The position numbers were made by a program, and so were the translations under genes. Shown piece after piece: positions 35,207 to 43,722 of a DNA stretch of 64,000 nucleotides; the stretch's first letter is position 1, and every line of letters starts with the position of its first letter. Source of the stretch: DASSUW01 sp963849695 (lineage in GTDB: Bacteria > Actinomycetota > Thermoleophilia > Solirubrobacterales > Solirubrobacteraceae); assembly GCA_963849695.1 (NCBI GenBank), contig CAWKIT010000031.1, forward strand, positions 62,001-126,000. The letters are read 5' to 3'. Under the pieces are notes generated by a model. That model was given only the letters and a program-made list of their open reading frames with translations. It was not told the DNA's origin and did not search any database.

Positions 35207-35240
35207 CCGCCTGGACCGGCGGTCCGAACCGCCTGGACCG
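35207..35240. promoter_or_regulatory. 12-base direct repeats before the first peptidase E gene
   Basis: CCGCCTGGACCG occurs at 35207-35218 and 35229-35240, 22 bases apart (two helical turns). The palindrome GGACCGGCGGTCC lies over the first copy. It ends about 50 bases before the ATG at 35289 and could be an operator. Confidence 0.35.
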
Positions 35241-35288
35241 AACGCTGAAATCCACTCGCAGCGCGTAACCGAGCCCTACGCTCCCGCC

Positions 35289-36026
35289 ATGACGCGTCCG
35301 CGCCAGATTCTCGCGTTGGGCGGCGGCGGGTTCTCGATGGAGGCGGGCAACGCGCTGCTGGACGACCACGTCCTGGCGCTCACCGGCGTCGAGTGCCCGA
35401 AGGTCTGCTTCATGCCGACTGCCTCCGGCGACGCCGACCACTACATCGTCCGCTTCTACCGGGCGTTCCCGGCCAGCCGCTGCCAGGCGTCTCACATCTC
35501 GCTGTTCCGCCGCGACGGCGGTGCGACCGACCTCGCCGCCCACCTGCTCGAGCAGGACCTCGTGTACGTGGGCGGGGGCAGCGTGATCTCGCTGCTGGGC
35601 ACCTGGAACGCCCACGGCATCGACGGGATGCTGCGCAGCGCGTGGGAGGCGGGCGTCGTCATGGCCGGCCTCAGCGCCGGCTCCCTGTGCTGGTTCGAGT
35701 ACGGCATGACCGCGTTCCACGGGGAGAACCGGCCCGTCCGCGGCATGGGCTTCCTCCCCTTCTCCAACGCCGTCCACTACGACGACAAGCCGGAGCGCCG
35801 CGCCGCCTTCCGGGGCGCGATCGCCGACGGTCTCCCGGCCGGCTACGGGACCGGCGACGGCGCCGCCCTGCACTTCGTCGGCACCGCTCTCGCCGAGGTC
35901 GTCGCCTCGCGCGAGAAGGCGCGCGCGTACCATGTGGCGCCTGAGGCGACCGAAGTGACAGAGACCGAGCTGGCCACGCGTTTCCTCGGCGCACCGCTCG
36001 CCGTGGAGCCCGCGCTTGCCGCCTGA
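35289..36026 (+). CDS. pepE: Peptidase E (S51 family), first copy
   Basis: A 245-residue S51-family serine peptidase. The nucleophile is S129 in MAGLSAGSLCWFE, the glycine-rich start ILALGGGGFSMEAG and the strand DLVYVGGGSVISLL are conserved, and HYDDKPERRAAF belongs to the active-site region. Peptidase E hydrolyses dipeptides with N-terminal aspartate; related S51 enzymes act on cyanophycin or isoaspartyl peptides. No signal peptide is seen, so it is cytoplasmic. A paralogue starts 11 bases before its stop. Confidence 0.85.
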   Translation: MTRPRQILALGGGGFSMEAGNALLDDHVLALTGVECPKVCFMPTASGDADHYIVRFYRAFPASRCQASHISLFRRDGGATDLAAHLLEQDLVYVGGGSVISLLGTWNAHGIDGMLRSAWEAGVVMAGLSAGSLCWFEYGMTAFHGENRPVRGMGFLPFSNAVHYDDKPERRAAFRGAIADGLPAGYGTGDGAALHFVGTALAEVVASREKARAYHVAPEATEVTETELATRFLGAPLAVEPALAA

Positions 36027-36858
36027 GCCTGAATCCACCGATCCCCGCGGCGCCTCGCATCATCGGTGGATCCAGGCTGAGCGGCGCACGCCCACGATCC
36101 TGGCGATGGGCGGCGGCGGCTTCACCGCCGGCCCCGGCGATCCGGCGCTCGACGAGCTGGTGCTCGAGCTGACCGGCCGGCCGCGCCCGCGCGTCTGCCT
36201 GCTGCCCACCGCAGGAGGCGATTCCGAGCACCAGATCCGCCGCTACTACGAGGCGTACGGCGACCGGCTGTGCGAGCCGACGTACATCTCGCTGTTCCGC
36301 CTCGGCCGCCGGCCGGTGCCGCTGCGAGAGCACCTCTTGGCGCAGGACGCGATCTACGTCGGCGGCGGCTCGATGGTCAACCTGCTGGCGATCTGGAAGG
36401 CCCAGGGACTCGACGGCATCCTGCGCGAGGCGTGGGAGGCCGGCATCGTCCTCGCCGGGTTGAGCGCGGGTTCGATGTGCTGGTTCGAGTGGGGCATCAC
36501 CACGTCCTCCGGCCATGCCGCCCCGGCGCCCGGCCTCGGCTTCCTGCCCGGCTCGAACTCGGTCCACCACGACAGCGAGCCGGCCCGCCGCCCGGTCTAC
36601 CTGGAAGCCGTCCGGTCCGGCGCGATCCCGCCCGGCCACGCGGTCGACGACGGCGCCGCCCTGCTCTTCCGCGGCCGTGAGCTGCACGAGGTCGTGACCG
36701 CGCGGCCGCGCGCGCGGGCGTACGCGGTCGACTCCGAGAAAGAGCGGCCGCTGCCCGCCCGCGTCCTCGCCACACCCACCGCCGCGCCGGCGAGCCTGCC
36801 CGCGGTCGCAGAGCTGCGCCGCCTCCGCGTGGCGCGCGCCGGCGGCGTCCGCGATTAG
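36016..36858 (+). CDS. Peptidase E (S51 family), second copy
   Basis: A paralogue of the preceding gene, with ILAMGGGGFTAGPGDPALDE, LPTAGGDSEHQIRRYYEAYG, DAIYVGGGSMVNLLAIWKAQ and the nucleophile motif LAGLSAGSMCWFEWG. The C-terminus is about 30 residues longer and rich in alanine and arginine. The only start before the conserved region is TTG 36016, which adds about 27 unconserved residues and runs through a strong hairpin (36024-36080). The hairpin and the weak start may limit expression relative to the first copy. Confidence 0.82.
   Translation: MPPEPESTDPRGASHHRWIQAERRTPTILAMGGGGFTAGPGDPALDELVLELTGRPRPRVCLLPTAGGDSEHQIRRYYEAYGDRLCEPTYISLFRLGRRPVPLREHLLAQDAIYVGGGSMVNLLAIWKAQGLDGILREAWEAGIVLAGLSAGSMCWFEWGITTSSGHAAPAPGLGFLPGSNSVHHDSEPARRPVYLEAVRSGAIPPGHAVDDGAALLFRGRELHEVVTARPRARAYAVDSEKERPLPARVLATPTAAPASLPAVAELRRLRVARAGGVRD
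36024..36080. terminator. 19-base hairpin at the junction of the two peptidase E genes
   Basis: Arms at 36024-36042 and 36062-36080 (core ATCCACCGAT / ATCGGTGGAT) pair with two mismatches around a 19-base loop. The left arm begins at the stop codon of the first peptidase gene, so the structure could terminate or attenuate transcription into the second. Confidence 0.5.
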
Positions 36859-36905
36859 CTCGGGGGCCCGCCCAACCGGCTATTCCGGGTGGACCGGTGT
36901 CCCTA

Positions 36906-37076
36906 CTAGCTGTCCGTCGCCTCGTACGCCTGCTCGTGGAGCATGTCGGCGACCTCGTCCTCGTCGGCCTGCTCGTCGTGCTCCGAGGCCAGGTGCTCGG
37001 TCAGGCGACGGGCCAGCTCATCGTCGTTGGCGGCCGAGATCGTCTCGCCGCATTCGTTGCATTCGATCACGCGCAT
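36906..37076 (-). CDS. Small DUF1059-like protein
   Basis: A 56-residue acidic protein beginning MRVIECNECGETISAANDDE and ending in a stretch of Asp, Glu and Ala. The CNECG pair and the following helix (ELARRLTEHLASEH) match the DUF1059 type of small actinobacterial proteins, whose role is unknown; the two cysteines may bind metal. ATG 37076 is preferred over an upstream frame extension to 37121 because homologues start at MRVIEC. Confidence 0.65.
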   Translation of the reverse strand: MRVIECNECGETISAANDDELARRLTEHLASEHDEQADEDEVADMLHEQAYEATDS

Positions 37077-37161
37077 GCCGCAAGTCTTACCCACGGGGGG
37101 ATCCTCGCGTTCGGTCCGCATAGTCGCGACGGCTCCGACGAGCGCTCCGTGACGGCCGACC

Positions 37162-39012
37162 TCACCCCAGCGCGCGGTCGAGGTTGTAGGCCGCGCTGAT
37201 CAGCGCCAGGTGGGTGAACGCCTGCGGGAAGTTGCCGAGCTGCTCGCCGGTCGGCCCGATCTCCTCCGAGTACAGCCCGAGGTGGTTGGCGTAGGTGAGC
37301 ATCTTCTCGAACGCCAGCCGCGCGTCGTCGAGCCGGCCCGCGCGGGTCAGCGCCTCGACGTACCAGAACGAGCACATCGAGAACGTCCCCTCCTCGCCGC
37401 GCAGCCCGTCGGGCGAGGCCTCGACGTTGTAGCGGTACACGAGCGAGTCCGACACCAGCTCGTCGCCGATCGCGTCGAGCGTCGACAGCCAGCGCGGGTC
37501 GGTCGGCGCGATGAACAGCACCAGCGGCATCAGCAGGATCGAGGCGTCGAGCACGTCGGAGCCGTAGTTCTGCACGAAGGCGTTGCGCTCCTCGCTCCAG
37601 CCCTTCTTCATGATCTGGTTGTAGATCCGGTCGCGCTCGCTCAGCCAGCCGACGATGTCGCCCGGCAGCCCGCGCGCCCGGTTCATCCGGATCGCGCGCT
37701 CGATCGCGACCCACGACATCACCCGCGAGTACGTGAAGTCCTTCTGCCCGCCGCGGGTCTCCCAGATGCCCTCGTCGGCCTGGTCCCAGTTCTCGCACAG
37801 CCAGTCGACGATCCGGCGGACGTTCTCCCACGTCTCGAAGTGGATGGGCCGTCCGTACTTGTTGAACAGGTAGATCGAGTCGATCATCTCGCCGTAGATG
37901 TCGAGCTGGCGCTGCCCGGCCGCGCCGTTACCGATGTGCACCGGCGCCGAGTCGCGGTAGCCCGACCACGTCGGATGCTCGATCTCCGGAAGGTCGGCGC
38001 GGCCGTCGATGCCGTACATGATCTGGAGCGGGCCCGACGGGCCTACCTTCCACTCGCGCGTGCGGTCGGTCAGCCAGCGCATGAACGCGGACGCCTCCTC
38101 GGTGAAGCCGAGCCGCAGCAGGCCGTAGAGGGAGAACGCGGCGTCGCGGATCCACGTGTAGCGGTAGTCCCAGTTGCGCTCGCCGCCGATCTGCTCGGGC
38201 AGCGACGTCGTGGGCGCCGCCACCAGCGCCCCGGTCGGCGCATAGGTCAGCAGCTTCAGCGTCAGCGCCGAGCGCTGCACGGTCTCGCGCCAGCGGCCGC
38301 GGTAGCCGGACCGGGCGAGCCACCGCCGCCAGTAGACGACGGTGGCATCGAACGACTTGGCGGTCTCATGCTCCGGATATGGGCGTGCAATGTGGTCGTC
38401 GGCCACGCGCTCGAGCACGAACGTCTGCGACTCGCCGGCGCCGAGCTCGAACGTCGCATGCACGCCGCCGTCACGGCGCTCGAGCCTGTGCTGCGCTCCC
38501 AGCGAGTGCGCGATCGCGCCCTCGAGCGCGAGCGTCAGCACCGGCGAGCGGAACAGCACGCCGTGCGGGTGCATCTCGACCTCGTGGCCGGCGCGCCCGT
38601 AGTCGAACCGCGGCTGCACCTCGATCTCCCACGTGACGTCGCCGCGCACGACCATGACCCGCCGCATCAGCCGGTGCCGGTGGAAGCCGGTGTCGACCGA
38701 CTCGATCGGCATGAAGTCCTGCACCTCGCCGACCCCGCCCTCGGTGAAGAAGCGCGTGATCAGGATGTTGGTGTCGGGGAAGTACAGCTGCCGCGAGGTC
38801 CACGGCTCCCTGGCCGGGCGGATCGCGTAGAAGCCGCCGTCGTCGGCGTCGAGGATCGAGCCGAACACGCTGGGCGAGTCGAACGCCGGGCAGCAGTACC
38901 AGTCGATCGTGCCCGTCGTGCCCACGAGCGCGACCGTGTGCAGGTCGCCCACGAGGCCGTGCTCGGCGATCGGCAGGTACTTCAGCGCGAGATCGCCGGA
39001 GTCGGCCATCAT
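37162..39012 (-). CDS. Glycoside hydrolase family 15 (trehalase / glucoamylase type)
   Basis: A 616-residue GH15 enzyme of the actinobacterial trehalase/glucoamylase-like group. An N-terminal beta-sandwich domain (PIAEHGLVGDLHTVALVGTT, IDWYCCPAFDSPSVFG) precedes the alpha/alpha toroid. RNWDYRYTWIRDAAFSLYGL is the substrate-binding region, and FVQNYGSDVLDASILLMPLV and EEGTFSMCSFWYVEALTRAG are near the catalytic acids. GH15 enzymes release glucose from trehalose or alpha-glucans. It starts three bases after rpiB ends and is the last gene of the pentose phosphate operon, so its glucose may be fed to the ROK kinase and zwf products of the same transcript. Confidence 0.88.
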   Translation of the reverse strand: MMADSGDLALKYLPIAEHGLVGDLHTVALVGTTGTIDWYCCPAFDSPSVFGSILDADDGGFYAIRPAREPWTSRQLYFPDTNILITRFFTEGGVGEVQDFMPIESVDTGFHRHRLMRRVMVVRGDVTWEIEVQPRFDYGRAGHEVEMHPHGVLFRSPVLTLALEGAIAHSLGAQHRLERRDGGVHATFELGAGESQTFVLERVADDHIARPYPEHETAKSFDATVVYWRRWLARSGYRGRWRETVQRSALTLKLLTYAPTGALVAAPTTSLPEQIGGERNWDYRYTWIRDAAFSLYGLLRLGFTEEASAFMRWLTDRTREWKVGPSGPLQIMYGIDGRADLPEIEHPTWSGYRDSAPVHIGNGAAGQRQLDIYGEMIDSIYLFNKYGRPIHFETWENVRRIVDWLCENWDQADEGIWETRGGQKDFTYSRVMSWVAIERAIRMNRARGLPGDIVGWLSERDRIYNQIMKKGWSEERNAFVQNYGSDVLDASILLMPLVLFIAPTDPRWLSTLDAIGDELVSDSLVYRYNVEASPDGLRGEEGTFSMCSFWYVEALTRAGRLDDARLAFEKMLTYANHLGLYSEEIGPTGEQLGNFPQAFTHLALISAAYNLDRALG

Positions 39013-39015
39013 GCA

Positions 39016-39468
39016 CTAGCTCGTGAACTCGTCCTCGATCGCCTGGATCTTGCCCAGGCGGCGGACGTGCCGCTCCTCGCCGGTGAACTCGGCGCCGACG
39101 AAGGCACGGATCACCTCGCCCGCCAGCGCCGGGCCGATCACGCGCGCGCCCAGGCACAGCATGTTCACGTCGTCGTGCTCCACGCACTGGCGCCCGGTGT
39201 ACGGGTCGTGCGCGCAGGTGGCGCGGATGCCCGGGAACTTGCAGCCCGCGACCGCGACGCCCGCGCCCGAGCCGCAGACCACCACGGCCCGCTCGGCGCG
39301 GCCCTCGCGGACGGCGTCGGCGGCCGCGCGCGCAGTGTCGGGGTAGTCGACGGGGTCGGTGGAGTTGGTGCCGAGGTCGATCGGCTCGTGGCCGGCCTCG
39401 CGGACCACCTCGAGGACGATCTGCTTGAGCGGGAACCCGGCGTGATCGAACGAGCACGCGATCTTCAT
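39016..39468 (-). CDS. rpiB: Ribose-5-phosphate isomerase B
   Basis: A 150-residue RpiB/LacAB-family isomerase converting ribose 5-phosphate and ribulose 5-phosphate. Signature segments are CSFDHAGFPLKQIVLEVV, VDYPDTARAAADAV, VCGSGAGVAVAGCKFPGIRA, AHDPYTGRQCVEHDDVNMLC and the phosphate-binding RHVRRLGKIQAIE. The active-site Cys-Gly-Ser-Gly is present. The start overlaps the ROK kinase stop (ATGA). It completes the non-oxidative branch of the pathway in the operon, apart from ribulose-phosphate 3-epimerase, which is not in this window. Confidence 0.9.
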   Translation of the reverse strand: MKIACSFDHAGFPLKQIVLEVVREAGHEPIDLGTNSTDPVDYPDTARAAADAVREGRAERAVVVCGSGAGVAVAGCKFPGIRATCAHDPYTGRQCVEHDDVNMLCLGARVIGPALAGEVIRAFVGAEFTGEERHVRRLGKIQAIEDEFTS

Positions 39469-40460
39469 CGTCCCTCCACCGCCTCCTCCATCACTTGGCC
39501 GGTCTCGGCGGCGTACTCCTGCGCCGCGATCAGGGCGGCTCCGAGCACGCCGGCCCGCGGGCCGTGGTGCGCGAGCCGGATGTCGCACATCGCCCCGGCG
39601 CCGGGCACGGCGTACTTCCAGGCGGTCTCGCGCGCCGGCCCGAGCAGGAACTCGCCGGCCGCCGACACGCCGCCGCCGATCACGACCTCGAGCGGGTCGA
39701 ACATCGTGATCGCGTTGGCGATCCCGACCCCCAGCCGCTCGCCGAGGATCCGCAGGCAGCCGATCGACGCCTCGTCGCCTTCGCGTGCGCCGTCCACCAC
39801 GTCGTGGCCGGTGACCCCGCCCGTACGCGTGAGCCGCCTGCCCAGGAACGAGTTCGGGTCCGCCTTCGCCGCCTCCTCGGCGAGCCTGTCGAGCGCGGTG
39901 CCGGAGGCCAGGCGCTCCAGCGAGCCGTCCTGCGGGAAGACGCCGCTGTGCTCGGGCGCGCCCGCCACGAGGTCGAGCCCGACGATCGTGTGCCCGACCT
40001 CCGCCGCCGCGCCGGTCGCGCCGCGGAACAGGCGTCCGTTGAGCACGAGGCCGCCGCCGACTCCGGTGCCGACCGTGAACATCACCAGGTGCGGGACCGC
40101 CATGTGGCCGTCGCGGAACGCCTCCGCGAGCGCGGCGCACGAAGCGTCGTTCTCGACGTACACCGGCAGCCCGGCGCGCTCGCTCAGCAGCTCCCGCAGC
40201 GGCATGTCCCGGAGCGGGACGTTCACGCTCGAGCGGATGCGGCCGGTGGCGAACTCGACCAGCGAGGGGAGGCCGATCCCGACCGCCATGGTGTCCGGCG
40301 TCCGCGCCGTCTCGATCACGTGCACCAGCTGGTCGACCAGCGCCTCCTGGCTGCCGAGCTCGGTGTGGTGCAGCACCGACTCGCTCAGCTCGCCGGCCTG
40401 CAGGGCGGCGACGGCGATCTTGGTGCCGCCGACGTCGATCCCGATGAAGCGGTCGCTCAC
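39465..40460 (-). CDS. ROK-family sugar kinase (probable glucokinase) lacking the zinc motif
   Basis: A 331-residue ROK protein without a DNA-binding domain. The phosphate-binding start IGIDVGGTKIAVAAL, the catalytic base region VYVENDASCAALAEAF, the loop FTVGTGVGGGLVLNGRLFRG and EVGHTIV are conserved. The CxCGxxGCxE zinc motif that normally follows GHxxV is absent: the stretch reads LVAGAPEHSGVFPQDGSLER with no cysteines. Glucokinase is the likely activity given the pentose phosphate genes around it, but specificity is not proven. GTG 40460 overlaps the pgl stop, and the stop overlaps the rpiB start. Confidence 0.8.
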   Translation of the reverse strand: MSDRFIGIDVGGTKIAVAALQAGELSESVLHHTELGSQEALVDQLVHVIETARTPDTMAVGIGLPSLVEFATGRIRSSVNVPLRDMPLRELLSERAGLPVYVENDASCAALAEAFRDGHMAVPHLVMFTVGTGVGGGLVLNGRLFRGATGAAAEVGHTIVGLDLVAGAPEHSGVFPQDGSLERLASGTALDRLAEEAAKADPNSFLGRRLTRTGGVTGHDVVDGAREGDEASIGCLRILGERLGVGIANAITMFDPLEVVIGGGVSAAGEFLLGPARETAWKYAVPGAGAMCDIRLAHHGPRAGVLGAALIAAQEYAAETGQVMEEAVEGR

Positions 40461-41122
40461 GGCGCCGCCGCAGGATCGAGGTACACGACGAGCTCGCCGT
40501 CCTCCGGACGCACGTGCGCGGCCGGCGACGACAGGTCCGCCGGGTTGCCGAACGCTCTCTCCGCTGCCTCGCGCTTGCTCTCGCCGGTGACCAGGAAGAC
40601 CACCCGCTTGGCGGCATTGATGGCCGGCAGCGTGAGCGAGATCCGCGGCACCTGCGGCTCCATGCCGGCCTCCGGCACGCCGACCACCAACCGGTCGTCG
40701 ACCTCGACCTCGGGCTTGCCGGGGAACAGCGAGGCGGTGTGCGAGTCGGGGCCGAGCCCGAGCAGCAGCAGGTCCCAGCGCGGCTCGTCCCCGAGCCGCT
40801 CGCGCACCAGGTCCTCGTACCCGCGCGCCCCGCGCTCGTGCCCGAGCTCGCCCTGCATCCGCAGCACCTCGGGCCGCGGATCGAGGTGGGAGAGCAGCGC
40901 CGCCTCGGCCATCCCGTGGTTCGACCACTCGTGGTCCTCGGGGACGCAGCGCTCGTCGCCGTACCACACGGTGGCGCGGCCCCAGTCGCCGCGCGCGGCG
41001 AGCTCGTACGCCCGCCTGGGCGAGCTGCCGCCGGTCAGCACGATCTGCCCGCCGGCCGCCGCCGTGTCCGTCAGCAGCTCGGCCACCGCTGCCGCCGGGT
41101 CGTCGAGCACCTCGATCCTCAT
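40457..41122 (-). CDS. pgl: 6-phosphogluconolactonase
   Basis: A 221-residue lactonase of the NagB/GalM-like fold that hydrolyses 6-phosphogluconolactone to 6-phosphogluconate. Conserved parts are IVLTGGSSPRRAYELAA, VWYGDERCVPEDHEWSNHGM, LLLGLGPDSHTASLFPGKPE and RISLTLPAINAAKRVVFLVT. It lies between opcA and the ROK kinase, overlapping both by four bases. ATG 41122 is the only suitable start. Confidence 0.92.
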   Translation of the reverse strand: MRIEVLDDPAAAVAELLTDTAAAGGQIVLTGGSSPRRAYELAARGDWGRATVWYGDERCVPEDHEWSNHGMAEAALLSHLDPRPEVLRMQGELGHERGARGYEDLVRERLGDEPRWDLLLLGLGPDSHTASLFPGKPEVEVDDRLVVGVPEAGMEPQVPRISLTLPAINAAKRVVFLVTGESKREAAERAFGNPADLSSPAAHVRPEDGELVVYLDPAAAP

Positions 41123-42171
41123 CGCGCGAAGACCCGTGCGCAGGCGAGCGCCGGCCGGTAGGTCGGGTCGCGCAGCAGCGCCTGGCGGACGCCCTCGCCG
41201 AGGATGCCGCCCTCGCCGCGCGAGGCGCCGAGGACCGTCCAGCGCTGCTCGCCGCCGTCGCGGCCGCGGCGCACCGCCTGCAGGCCGCCCGGCGCACGGT
41301 CGAGCGACACGGCCTCCCCCGACGCGGTCTCGAGCGTCACGCCGGCCAGCCCGGGAGCGTTCTGGTGGACCGGGTCGAGCTGGATCCGCACCTCCTGCCT
41401 GCGCGCCCGCGCGTGGCCGACCAGGCACCGCCCGGATCGCGACAGCGTCCCGGGCTTCCAGCCGAGCCGTGACGACAGCCAGCCGCAGAACAGCAGCGCG
41501 GCGGCGAGCGAGTCCTCGCGGTGGCGGACCGTCACCCCCGAAACGCCGTTCAGAGCCGTGCGCAGGTGGGGCGGGTCGAAGGTGGCCGCCACGCGCTCCC
41601 GCCACGGCGTCGACCGCAGCCACGCGAGGTCGACCACGTAGGCATGCTCGGACAGATCGACGACGCGCGCCAGCGAGTCCCCGACATCCGGCTCGTCCTG
41701 GGTGTCGACGAGCACGATCTGGGCCAGCCGCCGCAGCGAGTCGACCGCCTCGGTGTGCCCGTGCGGCGCCCACACCATCGTCGCCAGGTCGGAGACGAGC
41801 AGCGGATCGACGATCGTGTCGAGGCTCGAGAGGTGCTTGGGCCCGATCTCGATCTCGACGCGTTCGCGCGCGACCGCGATGTGGCCCGGGACCGGGTCGG
41901 CGTCCTCGGTGCCGACGCCCGCCCACGCGTCGAGCGACGTGCGGCCGGCCGCGACTGCGCACAGCACGAGCCGCGACGGGTGGTAGCGGCCGACGCGCTC
42001 GAAGCGGTTCTCGATCTCGCCGCGGAACTCGGCATCGACGATCACCACCACGTTGAGCACGCGGGCGGGGACGAACGGATGGTCGGAGTGGTAGTGCTCG
42101 GCGACGATCCGGCGGAGCGCCGCCTCGATCTTCGCGGGCGTGGTGTCGCGCTCTGACCAGACCTCGTCCAT
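41119..42171 (-). CDS. opcA: Glucose-6-phosphate dehydrogenase assembly protein OpcA
   Basis: A 350-residue protein of the actinobacterial and cyanobacterial OpcA family, which associates with Zwf and raises its activity. Recognisable segments are ARVLNVVVIVDAEFRGEIEN, RYHPSRLVLCAV, VEIEIGPKHLSSLDTIVDPL and WLRSTPWRERVAATFDPPHL. It begins at the last base of the zwf stop and overlaps pgl, the standard zwf-opcA-pgl order of Actinomycetota. Confidence 0.9.
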   Translation of the reverse strand: MDEVWSERDTTPAKIEAALRRIVAEHYHSDHPFVPARVLNVVVIVDAEFRGEIENRFERVGRYHPSRLVLCAVAAGRTSLDAWAGVGTEDADPVPGHIAVARERVEIEIGPKHLSSLDTIVDPLLVSDLATMVWAPHGHTEAVDSLRRLAQIVLVDTQDEPDVGDSLARVVDLSEHAYVVDLAWLRSTPWRERVAATFDPPHLRTALNGVSGVTVRHREDSLAAALLFCGWLSSRLGWKPGTLSRSGRCLVGHARARRQEVRIQLDPVHQNAPGLAGVTLETASGEAVSLDRAPGGLQAVRRGRDGGEQRWTVLGASRGEGGILGEGVRQALLRDPTYRPALACARVFAR

Positions 42172-43718
42172 TAGTGGTCTCTCTCGCGGAGGGCCACCAA
42201 CGGCCTCCAGTGGCCCTCACCGAGCAACGCGTCGGCCTCCGCCGGACCGGGCGTGCCCGCCTCGTACTCCGCCAGCGGCGGCCGCCCTTCGCTCCACGCC
42301 TTCAGGATGGGGTCGATGATCGACCACTGGGCGTCGACCTCGTCGTTGCGGGTGAACAGCGTCGCGTCCCCGCGCATGGCGTCGAGGATCAGCCGCTCGT
42401 AGGCCTCCGGCGACTGCGACATGAACGACGTGCCGTACAAGAACTCCATGTTCACCGGCCGGATCCGCATGGAGGCGCCGGGGATCTTCGCTCCCAGCGA
42501 CAGCGACACGCCCTCGTTCGGCTGCACGGTGAGGATCAGCTGGTTGGGCTGCACGCCGACCGACCCCTTGGACTGGAACGCCATGTGCGGCACCGGCTTG
42601 AGCTGGACCGCGATCTCGGTGACCTTGCGCGCGAGCCGCTTGCCGGTGCGCAGGACGATCGGCACGCCGGCCCAGCGCCAGTTGTGGACCTCGAGCCGCA
42701 GGGCGGCGTAGGTCTCCGTCTGCGAGTCGTGCGGGACGCCCTCCTCCTCCAGGTAGCCCGGCACCTCGTTGCCGCCCACGACGCCCGCCGCGTAGCGGGC
42801 GCGGACCGTGATCTCCGCCACCTGATCCGGCGTCGGCGGCTCGATCGCCTGCAGCACCTTGACCTTCTCGTCGCGCACCTTGTTGGCCTCGAACGTGGTC
42901 GGCGGCTCCATGCAGACGAGCGTCAGCAGCTGCAGCATGTGGTTCTGCACGAGGTCGCGCAGCGCGCCCGCGGCGTCGTAGTAGCCGGCGCGCGAGCCGA
43001 TCCCGATGTCCTCCGCCGCCGTGATCTGGATGTGGTCGATGTAGTTGCGGTTCCAGACCGGCTCGAACATGTAGTTCGCGAACCGGAACGCCATCACGTT
43101 CTGGACGGTCTCCTTGCCCAGATAGTGGTCGATCCGGAACACCTGCCGCTCGCGGAAGCCCGAGTGCACGACCTCCTGCAGCGAGCGCGCGGAGGCGAGG
43201 TCGGTGCCGAACGGCTTCTCGATCACCACGCGCACGTCGGCGTGCTCGGACCGGTGCAGTCCGTTCTCCTTCAGCGCCTCGGTGATGACCGGGAAGAACT
43301 CCGGGGCGGTCGACAGGTAGTAGACGCGGTTGAGCGGCTGGCCCGACTCGGCGTCGAGCTCGGCCAGCGCCTCGCCGAGCTTCGCGTAGCCGGGAACGTT
43401 GTCGAACGGGTTGCCGACGTAGCGCATCCGCCCCAGGAGCCCCTCGAGCACGTCCGCGTTGGGCGGGCGGCGCGAGAACTCGCCGATCGACTCGCGCGCC
43501 TGCGCGCGGAAGTCGTCGTCGCTCTGGTCGCGGCGCGAGACGCCGACCAGATTGAAGCGCTCGGGCAGCGCGCCCTCGTGCGCGAGGTTGTAGAGGGCGG
43601 GCAGCAGCTTGCGCCGCGCGAGGTCGCCGGTGGCGCCGAAGATGACCAGCGAGGTGGCCGGGACCGGAAGCCGCTCGAGCCCCTCGATCAGCGGGTTCTC
43701 GGTGGCCGCGACCGCCAC
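42171..43718 (-). CDS. zwf: Glucose-6-phosphate 1-dehydrogenase
   Basis: A 515-residue enzyme oxidising glucose 6-phosphate with NADP+, the entry to the oxidative pentose phosphate pathway. The nucleotide-binding loop is VIFGATGDLARRKLLPALYN, the substrate site RIDHYLGKETVQNVMAFRFA contains the catalytic His, and RTGKRLARKVTEIAVQLKP and the VVIEKPFGTDLASA strand are conserved. It is preceded four bases upstream by gnd and followed directly by opcA. Confidence 0.95.
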   Translation of the reverse strand: MAVAATENPLIEGLERLPVPATSLVIFGATGDLARRKLLPALYNLAHEGALPERFNLVGVSRRDQSDDDFRAQARESIGEFSRRPPNADVLEGLLGRMRYVGNPFDNVPGYAKLGEALAELDAESGQPLNRVYYLSTAPEFFPVITEALKENGLHRSEHADVRVVIEKPFGTDLASARSLQEVVHSGFRERQVFRIDHYLGKETVQNVMAFRFANYMFEPVWNRNYIDHIQITAAEDIGIGSRAGYYDAAGALRDLVQNHMLQLLTLVCMEPPTTFEANKVRDEKVKVLQAIEPPTPDQVAEITVRARYAAGVVGGNEVPGYLEEEGVPHDSQTETYAALRLEVHNWRWAGVPIVLRTGKRLARKVTEIAVQLKPVPHMAFQSKGSVGVQPNQLILTVQPNEGVSLSLGAKIPGASMRIRPVNMEFLYGTSFMSQSPEAYERLILDAMRGDATLFTRNDEVDAQWSIIDPILKAWSEGRPPLAEYEAGTPGPAEADALLGEGHWRPLVALRERDH

Positions 43719-43722
43719 GGGA

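Noticed and set aside
37210..40590. 1126-codon plus-strand frame over the GH15 and pentose phosphate genes
   Set aside because: Stop-free only because of GC-rich third positions in the real minus-strand genes; no recognisable protein.
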